Assembly: GCA_021821605.1 (NCBI GenBank)
Contig: JAKACG010000043.1
Coordinates: 1 to 5,818, forward strand
Source: Microcaldota archaeon
GTDB lineage: Archaea > Micrarchaeota > Micrarchaeia > Micrarchaeales > CABMGC01
Direction: 5' to 3'
Length of the DNA: 5,818 nt
Part shown: positions 1-4,315 of the stretch, piece after piece
Layout of the letters: each line of letters begins with the position of its first letter
Numbering within the stretch: position 1 is the first letter of the stretch
The notes under the pieces: generated by a model
The model's input: the letters and a program-made list of their open reading frames with translations, nothing else
What the model was told of the DNA's origin: nothing
Database searches by the model: none
Position numbers and translations under genes: made by a program

Positions 1-83
1 GTTGTGGAAATGGCATGAACAGTTCATGCGGATGTGGTAGTGAAAACTGCAAAGGTAAAGAATGCAACTGTGGAAACGAATAA
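1..83 (+). CDS. C-terminal end of an unidentified protein with a cysteine-rich tail (5' partial)
   Basis: Reading from base 3, an open frame enters from the left edge and ends at TAA (81-83). The 26 visible residues contain six cysteines in the pattern C-x7-C-x-C-x4-C-x4-C-x-C, mixed with Gly, Asn, Ser and Lys, including the stretch SSCGCGSENCKGKECNCG. Both other forward frames meet stops within about 40 bases, which supports this frame. Dense, evenly spaced CxC units suggest a metal-binding tail, either metallothionein-like or a metal-handling extension of a larger protein. That function is inference. The parent protein lies outside the window and I do not recognise it. Coding status is fairly secure because of the clear composition and the T-rich terminator that follows. 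Confidence 0.6.
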   Translation, partial: CGNGMNSSCGCGSENCKGKECNCGNE

Positions 84-132
84 AAATCCATAGTAATATA
101 TCCCACAATAGTATAGAAGGCCATTTTGTTAA

Positions 133-143
133 TTTCTTTTTTT
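133..143 (+). terminator. T-tract, probable archaeal terminator of the cysteine-rich gene
   Basis: About 50 bases after the stop at 83 there is a pyrimidine run, TTTC followed by seven T. Archaeal RNA polymerase commonly terminates at such T-tracts without needing a hairpin. No stable stem immediately precedes it. The position between two co-directional genes fits termination of the upstream transcript. Confidence 0.45.
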
Positions 144-147
144 GCTA

Positions 148-172
148 TGCACCTGCCACTATGGCAGGTACA
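148..172. repeat. Perfect 8-bp inverted repeat (hairpin or operator)
   Basis: ACCTGCCA (151-158) pairs exactly with TGGCAGGT (162-169) across the three-base spacer CTA. After one C/A mismatch, two more pairs (149-171 and 148-172) extend it. It is far more GC-rich than its surroundings. The T-tract lies before the stem rather than after it on the plus strand, and no T-run follows it on the minus strand, so it is not a standard intrinsic terminator in either direction. It could be an RNA hairpin in the 3' end of the upstream transcript, or a dyad binding site upstream of the promoter of the next gene. Confidence 0.5.
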
Positions 173-188
173 ATAAATTATTTGTTTT

Positions 189-224
189 GATATAAAACCG
201 AAGTATATGATAGTCTTAATAAAG
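189..224 (+). promoter_or_regulatory. Probable archaeal promoter region of the surface-protein gene
   Basis: Three TATA-like A/T boxes lie in this stretch: GATATAAAAC (189-198), AGTATATGA (202-210) and CTTAATAAAG (215-224). The last is centred about 34 bases before the ATG at 254. That would place transcription start around 246 and give a near-leaderless mRNA, which agrees with the lack of a Shine-Dalgarno sequence before this gene. Which box is used cannot be decided from sequence alone. Confidence 0.35.
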
Positions 225-253
225 ATTAGTTGTCATAATATCGTTGTGATTTT

Positions 254-955
254 ATGGCAAGTGCAACTTCCAAACGCAGCTCTCTTGTAGCTTCAGATAA
301 TATGGGGACTAAAAATGGTCCTCCGGTTAATGATACTGACAATCCAACGCAAAAAACCAATAAGAAAACAGTTTTATACATAATAATAGCGCTTGCGTTT
401 GTAATAGTATTAGTATATTTATTAACTTCTTTTTATGGCTCAGCGCCTAGTGTAGCTACAATAGGCACAACATCAGGAACACCAATATACTTAAGTTATT
501 TCCAAGGAGAGTCGTTAATAGGAAACATTACGAGTTATTCAACATCTGACCTTTTCAATGCTACAAGTCCAATAAATATAACGTTTATTGAAAGTGTTAC
601 ACCATATGCAGCAGATAATATTACCGAAGGTTGGAGCACTATATTGCAAAACAATAATGCAGCAAGAAATGCAACGCTTGAGTTTTTTGTTATGAAAACA
701 TATAATACCTCAAGACTTTCTAGAAATATTACTGAAGAGTTAAATCAATTTTTTATTTCGCCTCCGCAAAGCTTTAGTAATTCGTACAATGGATTGAATT
801 ATACATATGATGGCTTTAGCAACTCAACAATAAACATACAGGTCGTAATAGGCTGGAAAGGTAATTATACCACATTAAGCATACTTAGCTCTAACCCAAC
901 CTTTAATGTTAGTAAAACGTTACTGATTGGATTAACGGCCAACGATACCCCTTAA
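254..955 (+). CDS. Signal-anchored, sequon-rich extracytoplasmic protein of unknown function
   Basis: I do not recognise this 233-residue protein. Residues 1-38 are polar and basic, ending in QKTNKKT. Residues 39-59 form one hydrophobic helix (LYIIIALAFVIVLVYLL). The remaining roughly 174 residues are a Ser/Thr/Asn-rich domain. The layout is that of a type II (N-in) signal anchor with the C-terminal domain outside the cell. That domain carries twelve N-x-S/T sequons (Asn 91, 102, 108, 122, 139, 151, 158, 182, 190, 204, 218, 230), suggesting heavy N-glycosylation of the archaeal type. There is no cysteine in the protein. An in-frame TAA at 236-238 limits the start to the ATG at 254 or Met17. 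No ribosome binding site is visible, consistent with a near-leaderless transcript. It stands alone, with a convergent gene downstream. It could be a surface-layer-associated protein, a sensor or an adhesion factor, but no motif decides between them. Confidence 0.8.
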   Translation: MASATSKRSSLVASDNMGTKNGPPVNDTDNPTQKTNKKTVLYIIIALAFVIVLVYLLTSFYGSAPSVATIGTTSGTPIYLSYFQGESLIGNITSYSTSDLFNATSPINITFIESVTPYAADNITEGWSTILQNNNAARNATLEFFVMKTYNTSRLSRNITEELNQFFISPPQSFSNSYNGLNYTYDGFSNSTINIQVVIGWKGNYTTLSILSSNPTFNVSKTLLIGLTANDTP

Positions 956-1007
956 GTAAAGGTAGTTTTTAGAAAGTAAAACTTGTAGTTATGTACTACT
1001 TAAAATG

Positions 1008-1029
1008 CTGCTTGGTAATAGCAGTTTTT
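1008..1029 (+). terminator. Hairpin plus T-run between convergent genes
   Basis: CTGCT (1008-1012) pairs with AGCAG (1020-1024) around a seven-base loop, directly followed by TTTTT (1025-1029). This is an intrinsic-terminator shape for the plus-strand surface-protein gene, whose stop is at 955. Read on the minus strand, the same stem is followed by CATTTTA, so it may also end transcripts of the minus-strand cluster. A nearer T-run at 966-970 just after the stop, and a second small stem GTAGT (985-989)/ACTAC (995-999), may contribute. Confidence 0.45.
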
Positions 1030-1115
1030 ATGTGATGCCCTCAGACTCATAAAAGGGTGTGGTTTCCTTTATGTTGATTGAACTGGAAGAAATATTCTCT
1101 AGTTATAATGTCGAA
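1030..1115. other. Convergent intergenic tail with two weak stem-loops
   Basis: I see no gene here. ATGCCCT (1035-1041) can pair with AGGGTGT (1054-1060) using two wobble pairs, and AACTGGA (1081-1087) can pair with TCTAGTT (1098-1104) with one wobble. These may be 3'-UTR structures of either convergent transcript. I looked for tRNA and box C/D sRNA signatures and did not find a convincing set. Confidence 0.25.
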
Positions 1116-1631
1116 CTACTTTGAGTACATTTTAGCATGATTTTTGTAAAGGATAATAGCTTCACCAAGGAGGAGCCCAGCGGTAAGTGCAAGAAGTATA
1201 TCTGAGATAAAAAGAATAGGAATTGTTTGTTCATAAATTAGAATTTTGCTTAGATTAATTGTTGAAGAGCTAAGAGCTGGATTATAATAAAGATCTATTA
1301 AAATTCTTACTACAAATCCAGCAAGCCACAGTATAGTGATTTCATTTGATCGTTTGTACATAATCTTTCCATTCTTCTCAAACATATCTGATCTCTTTCC
1401 GAGAATGAGGCCTATTAATGTTCCTAAGAGTATAGCTACAATCAAAAGTAAGTCTTGTTCCAAACTGAGTATGAAAAGAAAGGCTATGCTTATCAGGATG
1501 TATAATATTGGACGTAAAAATATGCCTCTTACCGAATAGACAGAGCCTTTTCTTTTTCTAAGAAAAACTCTTGCTATAAAAAATATTATAATAAGAGGAA
1601 TAATTAAAAAATCATAATTTAATGAAGCCAT
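1116..1631 (-). CDS. Five-helix membrane protein, CcdC/DUF1453-like
   Basis: The 171-residue protein has predicted membrane helices at about 8-24, 38-56, 59-77, 97-115 and 135-161. A hydrophilic loop after helix 3 contains LILGKRSDMFEKNGKIMYKR (residues 75-94), followed by helix 4 with an Arg in GFVVRILIDLYY. A short helix pair, a loop reading roughly 'D/E-x-NG-x-I-x-x-KRS' and then a helix with a mid-positioned Arg is the arrangement I associate with CcdC-like proteins (DUF1453), named after a Bacillus protein encoded near cytochrome c biogenesis genes. Their biochemical role is not settled. There are no cysteines, so a direct redox role is unlikely. An in-frame TAA at 1644-1646 fixes the start at this ATG, and AGGG at 1638-1641 is a well-placed ribosome binding site (6-base spacing). 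It lies 65 bases after secY and is probably the last gene of that operon. Membrane nature is secure. The family call is from memory of the pattern and is tentative. Confidence 0.75.
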   Translation of the reverse strand: MASLNYDFLIIPLIIIFFIARVFLRKRKGSVYSVRGIFLRPILYILISIAFLFILSLEQDLLLIVAILLGTLIGLILGKRSDMFEKNGKIMYKRSNEITILWLAGFVVRILIDLYYNPALSSSTINLSKILIYEQTIPILFISDILLALTAGLLLGEAIILYKNHAKMYSK

Positions 1632-1639
1632 ACTTATCC

Positions 1640-1657
1640 CTAATTAATAGAAGCCAT
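1640..1657 (-). other. Five-codon mini-ORF that nearly duplicates the start of the downstream gene
   Basis: On the minus strand, ATG GCT TCT ATT AAT TAG reads M-A-S-I-N-stop, and the real gene 26 bases further on begins ATG GCT TCA TTA AAT TAT (M-A-S-L-N-Y). The first eight bases are identical and the rest differ by small changes. The TAG overlaps the AGGG ribosome binding site of the downstream gene, so ribosomes finishing the mini-ORF would be well placed to reinitiate. It could be a translated leader or simply a local duplication that left a dead copy of the start. Confidence 0.35.
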
Positions 1658-1696
1658 AGTTAGATATGACCTTCTCTAAATCATCAGCAAAACTTA

Positions 1697-3166
1697 TTAA
1701 GAAAGTATCCTATCCAATGCAGGATAGCTCTCTATCATGTTCTCGCTCTTAAGCTGCTGGTATATTCCATACATTATTCCAGAGGTTAGAAGAATTCCCA
1801 TTCCATTACCCATTGCTCCGGTAAGGCTCGCAAAAGCTGCAAGTAAACCTACAGCAATACTACCAAGAACCGTTATAGTAGGCAGATACTTTTGAAGAAC
1901 ATTCTCGGTCATTCTAGGATCACGCCTAAAGCCAGGTATTTGCCAACCTACATCCTGTAACTGTCCTGCAACATGTTTAGGGCTTTGGCCTGTCATCTCG
2001 ACCCAGAACTTACCAAAAATTATACAAAGTCCTACAAGTATAAACATATATATTAAAAAGTGTATCCACTCTGGAATTAACAGTGGTGCCCCGCCCCAAG
2101 GAGGATATAATGGAGAGGTCTGCGTAGCGAGTATGTAAAAGTAGTTACCGTAACCGCCTACCCCATTGTACTTTGTAGAGTACGGCAGAAAACTTAGAGG
2201 CTGCATTAAATACACAAGGCCTCCGCTAAGGACCTCACCTCCGGTACCTGCGGTAGAAGATTGATTAGTATAATATGCAAAGAAATGTACTAAACTGGTG
2301 CCGGCTCCGCTATACGTAGCTGTTATACGCAGCCATACCCCTAGACTTACAGTTAACGAAGTAGCGAGTATTACAGGAAGCACGCTAACGTAAAGGAACG
2401 GAAGTGGAAGACGACCGCCTACACCACGGAACTGGCTGAACACTAAAGGTAACTCAAGTTTCATATCCAGTACATAGATACTTATTAAAAATATTATTAT
2501 TGCAAAGAATAAAGGTCCAAAATCAAGTATGGCTTGCGGTATGGCCGTAGCGCCTCCTGTGATTATAGAGGTTTGAGCTTCTGGTATTAATATTGACGCG
2601 GTACCAGCAACAATTGCATAAGCGACTCCCCCTGCAATGAATAAGTTTATTCCAGAGGTAATTCCATACTTGACCATTATTTCATCAAGATATATTATTA
2701 TTATTGCGCTTATGGCTAACTGTGCAACCACAATCCAGAAGAAGGCAGGGCTAGTAAGAGAGATGGTTGTTGAAGTGAAAATAGTAGCCTCAATTATTGC
2801 TATTACCATTGCTGCTATTTTTTGTATGCCCTGGAATCTGCTTTTTTGATCAGGATTATTAAGATCTATATTTAAAGCGCCAGTACCTTGGAGCATCTGA
2901 AGTATTATGCTTGAAAGAACTATTGGACCTATACCGACAGTTACCAAGGTGCCTATCCTTGCTGCAAATATTATATTTATTACTTGAAAGATTGAGCTGT
3001 TTAATGAAGAAGTATTAACTCCAAAAGCAGGTATGCTAAACATAGTAAAGTATATACCCATAATAATTGCTGTCCATTTAAGCTTGTCTTTAAACGAAAG
3101 AGGATGTGTTGGTTTTTTAATTGATGGTATAAGTTTAAGCAGACCGTCTAGGGACTCTATCTTCAT
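1697..3166 (-). CDS. secY: Preprotein translocase subunit SecY (Sec61 alpha homologue)
   Basis: SecY is the main channel subunit of the Sec translocon. It sits in the cytoplasmic membrane and passes secreted proteins outward and membrane proteins sideways into the bilayer. This 489-residue protein has the archaeal pattern throughout: the N-terminal 'PLSFKDKLKWTAIIMGIYF' before and into helix 1 (about 29-48), a plug and helix 2 region with GIGPIVLSSIILQML (78-92), the loop LNNPDQKSRFQGIQK (102-116), helices near 116-136, 141-160, 169-192 and 213-234, then 'GVGGRLPLPFLYVSVLPVIL' (248-267) leading into helix 7. The ribosome-facing loop 'MTGQSPKHVAGQLQDVGWQI' (391-410) and FRRDPRM follow, then the last two helices (about 427-447 and 449-470). 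The outer loop between helices 7 and 8 is long (about 283-363) and rich in Gly, Tyr and Ser. The start is fixed by an in-frame TGA immediately before the ATG, and GGTG at 3172-3175 gives a 5-base-spaced ribosome binding site. It follows the V4R gene by 14 bases, implying co-transcription. Confidence 0.97.
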   Translation of the reverse strand: MKIESLDGLLKLIPSIKKPTHPLSFKDKLKWTAIIMGIYFTMFSIPAFGVNTSSLNSSIFQVINIIFAARIGTLVTVGIGPIVLSSIILQMLQGTGALNIDLNNPDQKSRFQGIQKIAAMVIAIIEATIFTSTTISLTSPAFFWIVVAQLAISAIIIIYLDEIMVKYGITSGINLFIAGGVAYAIVAGTASILIPEAQTSIITGGATAIPQAILDFGPLFFAIIIFLISIYVLDMKLELPLVFSQFRGVGGRLPLPFLYVSVLPVILATSLTVSLGVWLRITATYSGAGTSLVHFFAYYTNQSSTAGTGGEVLSGGLVYLMQPLSFLPYSTKYNGVGGYGNYFYILATQTSPLYPPWGGAPLLIPEWIHFLIYMFILVGLCIIFGKFWVEMTGQSPKHVAGQLQDVGWQIPGFRRDPRMTENVLQKYLPTITVLGSIAVGLLAAFASLTGAMGNGMGILLTSGIMYGIYQQLKSENMIESYPALDRILS

Positions 3167-3180
3167 TCATGCACCAAAGA

Positions 3181-4230
3181 TTAATGTATAAGATTTATTT
3201 TAAGTATATAAACGTTATCTTTATTAATAGTTATGCTTGCTTCAACGTTCTTGTTAGTTACACTTTTTATAAAGCCGGTGAATAAATTTGAGGTGATAGA
3301 GACATACTCTTTTATAGAGTTGTATTTGTTATATTGAAGCTGCATCTCTATAATTTTTCTTTTCTGAGTTTTTAGTTTTGGTGCAGATACCCCCAAATAA
3401 CTTGCCATCTTCCTTAAGTTTTCCTCCAGATTCTTTAAAGATGAACTCTTTGATAGCTCAATTCCTGAAAGATAGAGGATCTTTGAAAGACCTGATGTTA
3501 TGTTTTTTGATTCTAATATTGGAGTTATAGATAGCATATGATAAGGAAGATTTATTGATGAATTATTTCCATCTGAAATAGATCTTGATATTAATGAAGG
3601 AGAGATGCATTTGTTTTCTTTGAAGAAATTAGGCTCTCCAGAACCATATGATGCGTTGAACTGACACTCTGATGAACCATTAGCAACACATCTAGATTCT
3701 ATAACATCTATATTTTTATCTAGGTAAGCAGACAAATAACCTGCAATAATTCCTGACTCATAGAAATGGATATTCAAAGCGTAGCTAACGCTGTTTGTAT
3801 TTGGCTTTGAATGAATTATAGAAAGCTCACCGTAAGGATAATATAGAGCCTTTCTCATTCCTCCAACTTCAATAAAACGTAGAAGAGCATCTACATCACC
3901 AAACATAGAGTATATGCTTTTGCCTATAGAGTATCCATGTTTATACGATATTTTTCTCATTGAAGGAGTAAGATTAGAAAGTATTGTATTAAGAGATATA
4001 GGATTTTCAGTGTTTGTATTTTTTTCTGCAAGAACCTCAGATATCATATATTCTTCTAAATCGGAAAACTCTTTTTTTGTATTTGTACTTTTATTTTTTA
4101 TTGCTGATTTTTTGATTTTAGTTTTTTTCTCCGTAGATTTTTTGGCGTTATTAATAATTTTAGCATGTCTTTTAGGTTTGAAGCTTTGTTTTTGACTGAT
4201 TTTTTTATTTTGGTTTTTTGCTCTTCGCAT
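3181..4230 (-). CDS. V4R-domain protein with a basic tail and a second, degenerate V4R-like half
   Basis: This is a 349-residue, apparently soluble protein in three parts. Residues 1-53 are a highly basic tail with 21 Lys/Arg. Residues about 90-197 form a V4R (4-vinyl reductase) domain: YKHGYSIGKSIYSMFGD, then ESGIIAGYLSAYLDKNI (158-174), then ESRCVANGSSECQF (178-191). The pair C181 and C189 with the intervening Gly matches the family's E-x-x-C-x3-G-x4-C-x-F ending. V4R domains bind small ligands and occur in sensors and in accessory proteins of chlorophyll and methane metabolism; the fold is related to Bet3 of the TRAPP tethering complex. Residues about 245-347 look like a diverged repeat ('LSKILYLSGIELSKSSSLKN' through 'VEASITINKDNVYILKI') without the cysteines. 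No catalytic residue or DNA-binding domain is evident. No in-frame start exists upstream before a TAA in the promoter. It is the first gene of the secY cluster. The V4R call is strong, the function is unknown, and a link to protein export is inference from position. Confidence 0.85.
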   Translation of the reverse strand: MRRAKNQNKKISQKQSFKPKRHAKIINNAKKSTEKKTKIKKSAIKNKSTNTKKEFSDLEEYMISEVLAEKNTNTENPISLNTILSNLTPSMRKISYKHGYSIGKSIYSMFGDVDALLRFIEVGGMRKALYYPYGELSIIHSKPNTNSVSYALNIHFYESGIIAGYLSAYLDKNIDVIESRCVANGSSECQFNASYGSGEPNFFKENKCISPSLISRSISDGNNSSINLPYHMLSITPILESKNITSGLSKILYLSGIELSKSSSLKNLEENLRKMASYLGVSAPKLKTQKRKIIEMQLQYNKYNSIKEYVSITSNLFTGFIKSVTNKNVEASITINKDNVYILKINLIH

Positions 4231-4250
4231 TTTTTTACCTGCATGAATGT

Positions 4251-4258
4251 TTTATATA
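4251..4258 (-). promoter_or_regulatory. TATA box of the V4R-secY cluster
   Basis: On the minus strand this reads TATATAAA, centred about 25 bases before the ATG at 4230, which predicts transcription starting at or within a few bases of the start codon (leaderless). An AGGT (4237-4240) lies 6 bases before the ATG and would act as a ribosome binding site only if transcription starts further upstream. Confidence 0.6.
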
Positions 4259-4270
4259 TTTACAATATAT
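4254..4270. repeat. AT-rich palindrome in the divergent promoter
   Basis: ATATATT (4254-4260) and AATATAT (4264-4270) are exact inverted repeats around TAC, and they overlap the TATA box of the minus-strand cluster. The dyad could be an operator or a symmetrical TBP site allowing firing in both directions. Its low complexity means it could also arise by chance in such AT-rich DNA. Confidence 0.35.
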
Positions 4271-4284
4271 CTAACAATTGAAAA

Positions 4285-4294
4285 GAATATTAAT
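4285..4294 (+). promoter_or_regulatory. Probable TATA box of the permease gene
   Basis: GAATATTAAT is centred about 26 bases before the ATG at 4316, the spacing expected for a leaderless archaeal transcript. AGG at 4308-4310, 5 bases before the ATG, is a weak ribosome binding site. CAATATATC (4263-4271) is an alternative box that would give a short leader. Confidence 0.4.
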
Positions 4295-4315
4295 CATTAA
4301 GGTTGATAGGATATC

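Noticed and set aside
1025..1065. Possible box C/D sRNA or tRNA in the convergent spacer
   Set aside because: GTGATGC resembles a C box and the minus strand has CTGA, but they are on opposite strands and no matching second box exists. No T-arm GGTTC and acceptor pairing could be assembled for a tRNA.
1336..1539. A 67-codon plus-strand frame inside the CcdC-like gene
   Set aside because: Antisense to a coherent five-helix membrane protein; its composition is what reverse reading of that gene would give.
2637..2849. A 70-codon plus-strand frame inside secY
   Set aside because: Antisense to unmistakable SecY coding sequence, without a promoter or ribosome binding site of its own.
3914..4195. 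A 93-codon plus-strand frame with a hydrophobic, Phe-rich product
   Set aside because: It is antisense to the Lys-rich tail of the V4R protein; Lys codons (AAA) read backwards as Phe (TTT), which explains the hydrophobic look.
4240..4249. Short TGCATGAATG sequence with an alternative ATG ahead of the V4R gene (minus strand, within CATTCATGC)
   Set aside because: That ATG is out of frame with the V4R gene and would fall upstream of the predicted leaderless transcription start.
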